64,000 bases of DNA from a virus: the IMG/VR virus record IMGVR_UViG_3300024259_002152, positions 62,001 to 126,000 of that record. One strand, given 5' to 3'. Positions 31,503 through 39,043 of this stretch are shown here, piece by piece; the stretch's first letter is position 1; each line of letters opens with the position of its first letter. The notes under the pieces were generated by a model. The model saw only the letters and a list, made by a program, of their open reading frames with translations, had not been told where the DNA came from and did no database searches. A program made the translations under genes and the position numbers.

Positions 31503-32594
31503 ATGAAACTAGGAATATTTTGTAATTTTTCATATAAGCATGTTGGTGGCTCTGAAAATGTTATTAAGAACATATCGGACAGATTAGTCAACGATTTTGA
31601 TTATGAGGTAAATGTTTATAGTTTCAGCGTTAATGCTCCTTTTTACGAGAATAAGGTTAGATATTTTCCTTGTAAAAAGGGAGATGGACTGTTTGCTCAG
31701 ATTGCTCAAAACGACCATATCTTTATTTATAGTGATTCTTTTTGGCAGCTCGATACATTACTCCAAAATATCGATAAAATCGATTGTAGGGCATCCTTGG
31801 CACTCGTAGGTGCTTACCATTTACAATCTCATCCTGAATCTTTTAGATTATTAAAAGAGAATATAGAGAAATTTAATCTTATTACCCATTCTGAGACAAC
31901 TCCTGACTATAAGTGGTGTATTGACAATAACTTACCTGTTAAAGTGGTGCCCAACGGGGTTGATTTGTCTGAATTTTGGGAAAATAGAGTAAATTTTCGT
32001 GAAAAGTATAAAATAAAAGAAAAATATATTATTCTTAGCGTTTTTTCATATTTTTTTGGCAAAGGGTTTGAAATTCTTCCCAAAATAGCTGAAAAACTAT
32101 CAGAGCATTTAGATGATTTTTTAATTCTACAATGCTCAAACACCTCCCAGTACCCCTATGATAAACCATTTTTTGAGAGGACAAAAAAACAAAGTAGAGG
32201 ACTACCTATAAGGTTTTTAAGGGATATTCCTAGGGAAGATATTGTTTCGGCTTTTAATTGTTCTGATGTGTTTTTATCGCCAAGTAAGAAAGAAGTTGCT
32301 CCTATTGTTATTCTAGAATGTAGAGCGGCGAAATTGCCTTATGTTTCTTTTGCTGTGGGGAATGTTGGAGAACAAGGAGGAATTCCTTTGATAGTCCAAC
32401 AAAAGGATAATAAGGGTTATGCTATAGTTGAGAAGAGAGATATTGATCATTTTTCTGCTGCTATACTTCAACTATTGACCTGTAAAGATGAGAGATATAA
32501 AAATATAGTAATAGAAAAAGGACAACACTTTATAAACAACATTGATTGGGACAATATAGTTCTTTTGTATGATAGAGAATTTAGACATGAATAA
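31503..32594 (+). CDS. GT-B glycosyltransferase, family 4-like (363 aa)
   Basis: Has the layout of family 4 enzymes. A Gly-rich acceptor-side loop (VGGSENV) lies near residue 15, VPNGVD near 150 marks the linker into the donor domain, and FGKGFEILPKIAEKL follows. SPSKKEVAPIVILECRAAK near 260-275 carries the EX7E motif that contacts the donor sugar nucleotide. Length is typical for the family. It lies between two GT2-type genes and ends inside the start of the next gene (8-base overlap). The substrate cannot be read from the sequence. Confidence 0.85.
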   Translation: MKLGIFCNFSYKHVGGSENVIKNISDRLVNDFDYEVNVYSFSVNAPFYENKVRYFPCKKGDGLFAQIAQNDHIFIYSDSFWQLDTLLQNIDKIDCRASLALVGAYHLQSHPESFRLLKENIEKFNLITHSETTPDYKWCIDNNLPVKVVPNGVDLSEFWENRVNFREKYKIKEKYIILSVFSYFFGKGFEILPKIAEKLSEHLDDFLILQCSNTSQYPYDKPFFERTKKQSRGLPIRFLRDIPREDIVSAFNCSDVFLSPSKKEVAPIVILECRAAKLPYVSFAVGNVGEQGGIPLIVQQKDNKGYAIVEKRDIDHFSAAILQLLTCKDERYKNIVIEKGQHFINNIDWDNIVLLYDREFRHE

Positions 32595-32901
32595 ATTAAT
32601 AGGAACTACTGTATTTTATTGGCATGATGCTAAAAAGGAAATGCCAAAGTATGATAGGCCAGTTCTCTTAAAAAGAGAGCCACGTGATAAAGGCAATCCA
32701 ACAAGAGAGAATTTTATTAGTGCATGTCGGAAAATAGATTGGTCCGACGGGCAGGATTATTGGGATTATGTTGGGAAGGTATTTGAAGAATATGAGTTTA
32801 ATGTTGTTGGTTGGGCATATCTGGCAGAAATGGTATCTAATGATATATCAGAGAATAAGACAAGTGAAATAAATGATAGATTTGAGATATTAGATTTATA
32901 G
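32587..32901 (+). CDS. small DUF551-like protein with C-terminal RFEILDL tag (104 aa)
   Basis: I choose ATG 32587 (MNKLIGTTVFYW); an in-frame ATG at 32569 would add six residues from within the upstream gene. The body has a W-x-D-A-x4-P-x6-VLL opening and a late VVGWAYL, a pattern like small phage DUF551 proteins, though the match is by eye. The protein ends DRFEILDL, the first copy of a C-terminal peptide shared with about fifteen other proteins of this window. The remaining tagged genes begin 11 kb downstream, so the tag is not limited to one cluster. Function unknown. Confidence 0.65.
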   Translation: MNKLIGTTVFYWHDAKKEMPKYDRPVLLKREPRDKGNPTRENFISACRKIDWSDGQDYWDYVGKVFEEYEFNVVGWAYLAEMVSNDISENKTSEINDRFEILDL

Positions 32902-32914
32902 AAAAGGAGAAAAA

Positions 32915-33103
32915 ATGAGCAAAACATGTAAAGAATGTAAAGGTAAGGGAAAGATAAAAAAGAAAGAATGTGATACCTGTCATGGGTTTGGATGGGTAGA
33001 ATGTCGCTGTGGGTCATATTGTTGTAAAGAGTGTAATCCAGCCAGTAATGAGGAATCAACTATGTTATTTCCTGGTTGTTCGTTCGGAAAGTGTAACGAT
33101 TAG
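32915..33103 (+). CDS. DnaJ-type zinc-finger mini-protein (62 aa)
   Basis: Nearly the whole protein is a Cys-rich finger with CKECKGKGKI and CDTCHGFGWV, two CxxCxGxG-type units as in the central zinc domain of DnaJ. CRCGSYCCKEC and a last Cys pair follow. No J domain is present, so it is not a full chaperone. A good AAAGGAG site lies before ATG. It is short but its Cys spacing makes it a convincing gene. It could help folding, bind metal or bind a partner protein; the role is unknown. Confidence 0.7.
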   Translation: MSKTCKECKGKGKIKKKECDTCHGFGWVECRCGSYCCKECNPASNEESTMLFPGCSFGKCND

Positions 33104-33106
33104 ATT

Positions 33107-33820
33107 ATGAGCACTCCATTAGTTAGTGTAATTACGACAGCATATAATTGTGAAAAATATATAAAAGAGTCTATAAATTCTATTATTAATCAGACTTTTA
33201 GAGACTTTGAGATTGTCGTTTATAACGATGCTTCTACGGATAAAACGTGGGACATTGTTTTTCATATGGATTTATTTTGTGATCATAATATTTTTAGAGG
33301 AGATAAAAATGTGGGTTGTGGAGAAGGGAGAAATAGGGCGATAAAACAAGCAAGAGGGAAATATATAGCGATACAGGATGCTGATGATATAAGTCTTCCA
33401 GAGAGATTGGAGAAAGAAGTCAATTTTTTAGAAGAGAATGATGATATATTTTGTGTGGGAGCATGGGCCATAAAGATAAAAGAAGATGGTAGTTTTATCG
33501 AATCTATGACATATCCTCGTTCTGCACATGAAAAAATATATGAAGATATAATAGTTAAAAAAAATAATCCTATTATTGATCCTTCTTGTATGTATAGGAG
33601 GGGATTGTTTAATGAATTAGGGGGTTATGATGGTCGATGGAAACTAGTTCCTGATTTTAATCTGTGGGCTAGAGCGGCTAAAGCAGGTTTTAAATTTTTC
33701 AATTTTCAGGAAGCATTGGTGTATTATCGTCAACATCCTAATAGTGTGACAAATAAGAGTGAAATGGCTGTCGTTAGAGAGCATTACAGGATGTGTAAAG
33801 AGGTTTTAGGGAATAAATAA
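33107..33820 (+). CDS. GT-A glycosyltransferase, family 2-like (237 aa)
   Basis: Classical family 2 signatures are present: VSVITTAYNCEKYI at the N-terminus, FEIVVYNDASTDKT near residue 35, and IQDADDIS near 90 with the metal-binding DxD. PDFNLWARAAKAG near 185 matches the late acceptor/base segment. Length fits a single catalytic domain. It is distinct in sequence from the GT2 gene at 30771. With the two glycosyltransferases upstream it suggests a small pathway that adds more than one sugar. Acceptor unknown. Confidence 0.87.
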   Translation: MSTPLVSVITTAYNCEKYIKESINSIINQTFRDFEIVVYNDASTDKTWDIVFHMDLFCDHNIFRGDKNVGCGEGRNRAIKQARGKYIAIQDADDISLPERLEKEVNFLEENDDIFCVGAWAIKIKEDGSFIESMTYPRSAHEKIYEDIIVKKNNPIIDPSCMYRRGLFNELGGYDGRWKLVPDFNLWARAAKAGFKFFNFQEALVYYRQHPNSVTNKSEMAVVREHYRMCKEVLGNK

Positions 33821-33882
33821 AGGTTTTTGATAAGATGTATTGGAATAATATAAATGGGATACTTTGATACGGAGATATGAAT

Positions 33883-34350
33883 ATGCAAGAGATACCCAAC
33901 TGGATTGTCAAAGTAGTCGAGACGGAAAAATTAGAATGTCGAAACTGTAAAATGGTATTTAGTGTTGATAATCTGATGTCAATTAGTGTTCAAGAAAGCA
34001 GTAAATCTCCTCATAAAGATACTTTATGTATAGGTTTATATTGTCATGACTGTAAAGAATTGATGATTTTTGAATTAAAAGAAATGAGTTTGATTGATTT
34101 TGCATTTGAGATACTAGACCAAGAGACATCTAATAAGATTCAGAAGAAATCCAAAGATGATTCTCCAGCATTGGCAAATAAATCAGGAAAAAAGAGAATC
34201 AAAAGAATAAATTCTAAAAGCAAAATAACACGTAAAGAGGTAGATGATATAAAGAAGTTTTTAGGTGATAAGAATTTATCTCATGAAGAATTTTTAATAG
34301 CTTTAGGGATGTTGCCAGAAGATATTAAGAAATATAATTATAAAAAATAG
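33883..34350 (+). CDS. zinc-ribbon protein with basic tail (155 aa)
   Basis: Of two nearby ATGs, 33883 lies 8 bases after GGAG (33871-33874), while 33877 is only 2 bases away, so I choose the former. Residues about 17-60 hold two Cys pairs, CRNC and CHDC, a likely zinc ribbon. A Lys/Arg/Ser-rich linker follows (GKKRIKRINSKSK), and then a short helical end (KKFLGDKNLSHEEFLIALG). The layout would suit nucleic-acid binding, but no family is recognised. It is monocistronic-looking, with 62 bases upstream. Confidence 0.6.
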   Translation: MQEIPNWIVKVVETEKLECRNCKMVFSVDNLMSISVQESSKSPHKDTLCIGLYCHDCKELMIFELKEMSLIDFAFEILDQETSNKIQKKSKDDSPALANKSGKKRIKRINSKSKITRKEVDDIKKFLGDKNLSHEEFLIALGMLPEDIKKYNYKK

Positions 34351-34358
34351 AGAATAAC

Positions 34359-35414
34359 ATGAGTAAAATAAGTGATTTCAAAATAGCCGAATCTATTCTT
34401 AGGAAGATATGTAGAAAGTATAATGTTAATTTTATAGATGTTCCAATCTCTTTTGAAGAACAGGTATCAGGATCTTTGTTTATCGGAGAAACAAGAAACG
34501 TAGCTCATACAACATTTAAGATTGTAGCGGAGTATATGGAGAATTCGTTAGATATTTTAGATATTCAGCTAATGCCAGATAGAGATGATTTTCTTATTGT
34601 TTTAGCCTCTAATCTGAGAACTTTTATGTATGGGGATGATCCTGATTGCGATTTTGTAGATGAGGCTCATGTTTTGAGATTGTATCAATTCCCTATGGTT
34701 TGGATTTTATTAAAAGACATTATTTGTCCTTTACATAATAAAGAGCTGATCAATTTTAAAATTATTTGTGATGGTAATCCAGAACTAGATATTGCTAAAT
34801 ATTATAAGAAAGAAGATTTACCATCGAAAGAGATATCAGATGAGTCATTTATTTTTGTGAATATAATTAATAATAGGGTTGTTCAGAATGCTTTTATTTT
34901 CATAGAGGTATTAAAAGCGTATGGACTATCTCCGATAGAGGTTGTTAAAAATATATATGAAACAGATGTGTATGATAAATATAAGGGTTTGCTTGAGATT
35001 GCTTTAGAGGAAGAAGAGGTATCTGATTTCGAGTGTGCAATTATGGCTAATTTGGGTATTAATTTTTATGCTTTAATTTCTAATAAAATGGCACGCATCA
35101 ACTCTAATTCCATTAAGACTGCTCAAAATTCGGTTCCAGGATTGCCGAATCAATTTTGGCAGTTAGGGGTATTAGAGCAAATGATTGAGCCTGCACGTGG
35201 TGACGATTGGACGGTTTATAATAATTTAGAGCCATATGTTAAGGATTTCTGGGACAAAGTGGAAGACGTGAGGAAGAAAAGGGTCGCAAATGGTCATGAT
35301 GATGGTGTGCCATTTAATGTCCTTTTACGTCTAAAGCAAAAGCAGACCGTAGGTTATAAAACAGATCCAACATTAACTATTCAGTCTTTATTGTCATCTG
35401 ATAGGGTCTGGTAA
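34359..35414 (+). CDS. hypothetical protein (351 aa)
   Basis: Not recognised. It appears to be a soluble, mostly helical protein without signal peptide or Cys cluster. The N-terminal part (SDFKIAESILRKICRKYNV) is basic, the middle is acidic (EIALEEEEVSDFECAIM) and the C-terminus is basic and Gln-rich (LLRLKQKQTVGYKTD). It lies 8 bases after the zinc-ribbon gene and is followed by a promoter-like box, so it may end an operon. Its place just before the recombination helicase suggests, weakly, a role in DNA metabolism. Confidence 0.6.
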   Translation: MSKISDFKIAESILRKICRKYNVNFIDVPISFEEQVSGSLFIGETRNVAHTTFKIVAEYMENSLDILDIQLMPDRDDFLIVLASNLRTFMYGDDPDCDFVDEAHVLRLYQFPMVWILLKDIICPLHNKELINFKIICDGNPELDIAKYYKKEDLPSKEISDESFIFVNIINNRVVQNAFIFIEVLKAYGLSPIEVVKNIYETDVYDKYKGLLEIALEEEEVSDFECAIMANLGINFYALISNKMARINSNSIKTAQNSVPGLPNQFWQLGVLEQMIEPARGDDWTVYNNLEPYVKDFWDKVEDVRKKRVANGHDDGVPFNVLLRLKQKQTVGYKTDPTLTIQSLLSSDRVW

Positions 35415-35420
35415 ATACCC

Positions 35421-35449
35421 TTGAAAAGTGAAAGTAATAGAAATATTAT
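35421..35449 (+). promoter_or_regulatory. candidate phage promoter, box copy 3
   Basis: TTGAAAAGTGAAA (35421-35433) is followed after 10 bases by TATTAT (35444-35449). It lies in the gap before the gene at 35488 and the UvsW-like helicase downstream. Confidence 0.5.
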
Positions 35450-35487
35450 TGTAGAATGTTTGGTTGTTAATTATCGAGGTAGATAAA

Positions 35488-35808
35488 ATGAATAGCGATG
35501 AATATGTTGTTTTTTTGACGAGTGTTTTAATTAAAATAGAAAATGCTATTAATTTATTAGAGCATAAACCTGCTAAACATATACCGGCATATCATAAAAT
35601 GCTAGGAGTTCAGCAAAAATTAGCAGGTTTGGACTGCGATTATAGAAGTAAATTATTTTCACAGTTAATAGTAACGAGAGGGATAATTAGTTATTTGACT
35701 AATGGTCAGTATGAAAATGCTCTTGTTCAAATAATGAATTTAAAGGGAGATTTAATAAACATTTGTTTAGAAATAAAGAATGAAAAAGATACAGTCAAAA
35801 AAGTTTAA
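35488..35808 (+). CDS. small hypothetical helical protein (106 aa)
   Basis: I choose ATG 35488 behind GAGGT; an upstream in-frame TTG at 35464 lacks such support. The protein looks helical (VFLTSVLIKIENAINLLEHK, then YENALVQIMNLKGDLINICLEIKNEK). It follows promoter box 3 and precedes a UvsW-like helicase. By position it could be a small recombination accessory protein like those near uvsW in T4-like phages, but I see no sequence signature for that. Its end overlaps a short downstream frame. Confidence 0.55.
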   Translation: MNSDEYVVFLTSVLIKIENAINLLEHKPAKHIPAYHKMLGVQQKLAGLDCDYRSKLFSQLIVTRGIISYLTNGQYENALVQIMNLKGDLINICLEIKNEKDTVKKV

Positions 35809-35950
35809 AAAATTACAAGCAGATTTAATAGAGCATCCTCCAATTAGTGAAGAAGATGATAATAATCTGATTAAAGATAAAAAAAAGAAAAAGATTTATC
35901 AATTAAATTATTTTGTTGATGATATTGATATTAATGATGTCGTAGAGTAG
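35780..35950 (+). CDS. short basic/acidic hypothetical protein (56 aa)
   Basis: An ATG-initiated frame that overlaps the previous gene by 29 bases and fills the gap before the helicase gene. It starts with a Lys-rich stretch (MKKIQSKKFKKLQ), has an acidic middle and a KDKKKKKIYQL segment, and ends in DDIDINDVVE. Coding potential is supported mainly by its filling an otherwise empty stretch in the same direction. The ribosome site is weak. The function is unknown, and it may be spurious. Confidence 0.4.
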   Translation: MKKIQSKKFKKLQADLIEHPPISEEDDNNLIKDKKKKKIYQLNYFVDDIDINDVVE

Positions 35951-35969
35951 GAGAGTAGGAGTTTGCAAT

Positions 35970-37514
35970 TTGAGTACTAATCAGTTAATCCTACGCGTTG
36001 ATCATAATTCAACGTATGTAGCAGGTAGGATGAGCAGTGAAATATATGATAAATTTAAGAGAGAATTAGGTTATCTTCCAGAAAATTCTTTTTGGATGAT
36101 TAAGAATAGTTCTGAAAACGCTAAAGAACACGAGAAGTGGAAAAAAGAGTGGGACGGCAATATTTCTGCTGTTTGTTGGAATAAACAATTCTGCCATTGT
36201 CATATAAAAAAAAGCGGCTTACATTTTCAATCGGGATTACTATCTAAGGCGGTAGATTTTTTTAGGGCCAATGGAGTGTCCTTTAGAAGAATAGATATTA
36301 GGAGTAAAACTGAAAAAACAAATAGATATTCTATGTCTAGTGAATTTGAATCGAGGGATTATCAGCAGGATCTTATTGATAAAATAATAGGAACGCAGCA
36401 AATCCAAGGTATAGATAGAGGTATTATTAAGGCAGCAACAGGGTCTGGGAAAACTGGTATTGCTTGTGGTGTTATAGCAGGGGTAGGAGTGGCTCCTGCT
36501 GTATTTTATGTGCCTAGTATTGATCTCTTAAGACAGGCTAAGGATGAGCTAGAAAGATTTATAAGGCAAAATAATCTAGGTATAGAAGTTGGGATAATTG
36601 GTGGGGGCAGTAAGGATATAAAAGACATTAATGTTATGACCATACAAACAGCAGTTAGAGCATTGGGTGGAGTATGGGTGAAATTTGATGATGAAGATGA
36701 TACCAAAGATGATACGGACATTGATGATGTTAAAGAAAATGTTAGGGATTTAATTAGAAATTCAAAACTAATGATATGCGACGAAGTGCAACATTGGGCG
36801 GCTGAGACCTGCCAGATAATATCTGATGCTTCTTCTTCTTGTCAGTATAGGTATGGTTTATCGGCAACACCTTATAGAGATCAAGGAGATGATATATTAA
36901 TTCATGGATGCTTTGGAAAAACTATTCAGGATATTAGCGCTTCTTTTTTAATTAAGAAGGGATATCTTATTAAGCCTACAATCTATTTTATAAAAATTAG
37001 TAATATGAGAGGACTAAGGACTGCAACATATGCTAATGTTTATAAGCAAGCTATTATAGAAAATTCATATAGAAATAATAAAATAGTAGAAATGGCTAAT
37101 CGTTGTTTAGCGGGAGGTAGAAAAGTTCTTATTCTTGTGAAGCAAATAAAGCATGGAAAGATGTTGGAAAAATTAATGCCAGGAAGTGCTTTTATATATG
37201 GAGGCACAGCTAAAAAGAAAAGAAAATCTCATCTGGACCATATGAGGAAAGGAGATCCTCAGATTACTATTGCTAGTGTAATTTTCGATGAGGGTATTGA
37301 TGTTAGGCCTTTAGATACTTTGATTTTAGCAGGAGCGGGTAAATCTCCTACTAGAGCTTTGCAAAGAATAGGGAGAATCTTAAGACCTTATGAGGGTAAG
37401 AAAGATGCGATAGCTATTGATTTTATGGACAATTGTAAATACATGCAAAGTCATAGCAAAAAGAGGTTAAATATCTATAAAACAGAAGAAGAGTTTGAGA
37501 TTATAGGAGATTAG
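35970..37514 (+). CDS. uvsW: UvsW-like superfamily 2 DNA helicase (514 aa)
   Basis: An ATP-driven DNA helicase that in T4-like phages unwinds branched recombination and replication intermediates. Visible motifs are the Q-like SRDYQQDLI, Walker A ATGSGKT near residue 150, motif II CDEVQH (the DExH position), motif III GLSATPYR, and the C-terminal IFDEGIDVRPLDTLI and RALQRIGRILRPYEGKK with the arginine finger region. Length is close to T4 UvsW. The start is probably TTG 35970, 8 bases after AGGAG; the next in-frame ATG would remove 20 residues. It lies upstream of replication genes including DnaB-like helicase and primase parts. Confidence 0.85.
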   Translation: MSTNQLILRVDHNSTYVAGRMSSEIYDKFKRELGYLPENSFWMIKNSSENAKEHEKWKKEWDGNISAVCWNKQFCHCHIKKSGLHFQSGLLSKAVDFFRANGVSFRRIDIRSKTEKTNRYSMSSEFESRDYQQDLIDKIIGTQQIQGIDRGIIKAATGSGKTGIACGVIAGVGVAPAVFYVPSIDLLRQAKDELERFIRQNNLGIEVGIIGGGSKDIKDINVMTIQTAVRALGGVWVKFDDEDDTKDDTDIDDVKENVRDLIRNSKLMICDEVQHWAAETCQIISDASSSCQYRYGLSATPYRDQGDDILIHGCFGKTIQDISASFLIKKGYLIKPTIYFIKISNMRGLRTATYANVYKQAIIENSYRNNKIVEMANRCLAGGRKVLILVKQIKHGKMLEKLMPGSAFIYGGTAKKKRKSHLDHMRKGDPQITIASVIFDEGIDVRPLDTLILAGAGKSPTRALQRIGRILRPYEGKKDAIAIDFMDNCKYMQSHSKKRLNIYKTEEEFEIIGD

Positions 37515-37521
37515 GACATTG

Positions 37522-38472
37522 ATGATGGCACAAAAAGATGCTAAAGATATTCTCAGAGATATAAAGGCAGATATAGAAGGGGTAGACCCTAAAGACATAC
37601 AGTTTCAAGACTTACGTAAAAGAAGAAATAAAAAAAAGAAAGTAGAAAAATCTAATGAAAGTGAAAGTGGAAGTGGTATAATTGGAAACACTGAAGGTTT
37701 CTCACTTTTGGAAGTAGAGACTAAATGTTGCGATTATAGAGATATAAGTAAGAAAGGAAAGTTGAGAGAAAAGGGTAGTCTTGAGGAGTGGGGACCTTTT
37801 GATTTTTTTAAATTTGCTCATAAATTATATGTTAATCGATATCAGATAGAGTGGGATTTAAATATGGGGGGAAGTAGTCTTGAGATTAACCGGATTAAAG
37901 ATAAGTTTGTTGATGTTTTCGGTTATTGTTGTAATTTAATGATATATGATTATATTGTTTATTTTTTCGAATATCATATTGATTATTTTAAGAATAAAGA
38001 TGGTTTTTATTTTAGCCAAATGAAAACAGATTGGATAATTCTAACATTTCAAGAGACATATGATTTTAGAGAGCGTTTCGTTAATTATATGACGCAGAAA
38101 AAACAAAAGAATAAGAAATATCAATTAACACATGATGAAATTCAAAAATCTTATGATATGGGCGATACAACTTTAATTGGGAATTATGGAATTGTTATCG
38201 CTTTAAACTGGCTTTTGAAGATAAAGAAGATTAACAAAAAAGATGCGATAAAGGTTGTCGTTGATGCATGTAAAGATATGTATAAAAAGCATTTGATAGA
38301 TGTTGTCCAAAGCGCAACGGAGATATATTCTCCATATCCTGTTAATCTAATATTCAAAAGTCCTCAACTTGTTCTAAATAAAATAGATAAAAATATTAAA
38401 CTTAAAGTAGAGTTTAATGATAATAATCAAATGGAATTTTTACAAAAGGGAGATAATACGAAAGGTGCTTAA
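37522..38472 (+). CDS. hypothetical protein (316 aa)
   Basis: Two consecutive ATGs (37522 and 37525) follow AGGA 37513-37516, so the start may be one codon later. The first 60 residues are charged, with a Lys/Arg cluster (LRKRRNKKKK) and a Ser/Glu linker. The remainder is a helical domain rich in Tyr, Phe and Ile (YDYIVYFFEYHIDYF, TDWIILTFQETYDF, ALNWLLKIKKINKKDAI). It ends by overlapping the start of the IF-3 gene (TTAATGG), so the two are translationally linked. No family recognised. Confidence 0.6.
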   Translation: MMAQKDAKDILRDIKADIEGVDPKDIQFQDLRKRRNKKKKVEKSNESESGSGIIGNTEGFSLLEVETKCCDYRDISKKGKLREKGSLEEWGPFDFFKFAHKLYVNRYQIEWDLNMGGSSLEINRIKDKFVDVFGYCCNLMIYDYIVYFFEYHIDYFKNKDGFYFSQMKTDWIILTFQETYDFRERFVNYMTQKKQKNKKYQLTHDEIQKSYDMGDTTLIGNYGIVIALNWLLKIKKINKKDAIKVVVDACKDMYKKHLIDVVQSATEIYSPYPVNLIFKSPQLVLNKIDKNIKLKVEFNDNNQMEFLQKGDNTKGA

Positions 38473-38981
38473 TGGAACGAACATATAATGTTAACGGCCA
38501 GATCGAAGCAGATATAGTTAATTTGGTTTTGACTGATGGACAAGTTAAGAAGGCTATTAGTTTATCTGATGCACTAGACATTGCTGAAGATGAAGGGTTA
38601 GATGTTGTAGAAGTATCTTCAAATGGGGAAAATGGTATTCCTGTTTGTAAGATGATAGATTATGGCAAAATGATGTATCAACAAAGAAAAAAGAAAAAGA
38701 ATCAAAAGCAAATACAGCATGTTAAAGAGATTAAATATAATTTAAATATTGGTTCTCATGATCTTGGCATTAGACATACAAAGATATTAAAGTTTTTATC
38801 AAAAAAATATACTGTTAAATATACTTTGGAACTTAATGGCAGAGAAAGGAATATGATTGATAGTGCTGTAGTTACAATTAATAAAAATTTGGAAGAATTT
38901 AGAGATGTGGCGACATGGAAACCTCCAAAAGTTTCAACAGGTAGAAGAGTAACGATATCTACCACTCTTGTCCCAGTATAG
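38472..38981 (+). CDS. infC: translation initiation factor IF-3 homologue (169 aa)
   Basis: Matches bacterial IF-3 over both domains. The N-domain has YNVNGQIEA, LTDGQVKKAISLSDALDIAEDEGLDVVEVS and IPVCKMIDYGKMMYQQRKKKK. The C-domain has VKEIKYNLNIGSHDLGIRHTKILKFL and a closing SNGRRVT-type strand (STGRRVTISTTLVPV). IF-3 binds the 30S subunit, prevents premature joining of 50S and checks start-codon pairing. Length is slightly under the usual 170-180. A phage copy could bias initiation towards phage messages or replace the host factor. It is coupled to the upstream gene and followed by promoter box 4. Confidence 0.92.
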   Translation: MERTYNVNGQIEADIVNLVLTDGQVKKAISLSDALDIAEDEGLDVVEVSSNGENGIPVCKMIDYGKMMYQQRKKKKNQKQIQHVKEIKYNLNIGSHDLGIRHTKILKFLSKKYTVKYTLELNGRERNMIDSAVVTINKNLEEFRDVATWKPPKVSTGRRVTISTTLVPV

Positions 38982-38983
38982 TG

Positions 38984-39012
38984 TTGAAAAGTGAAAAGTA
39001 AGTTGTTAATTT
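38984..39012 (+). promoter_or_regulatory. candidate phage promoter, box copy 4
   Basis: TTGAAAAGTGAAA (38984-38996) starts just after the IF-3 stop codon. TAATTT (39007-39012) follows after 10 bases, a weaker hexamer than in other copies. It lies upstream of the AAA+ ATPase gene at 39044. Confidence 0.42.
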
Positions 39013-39043
39013 AGTAGTAGTGTTTTTAGAAAAGGATTAATAG

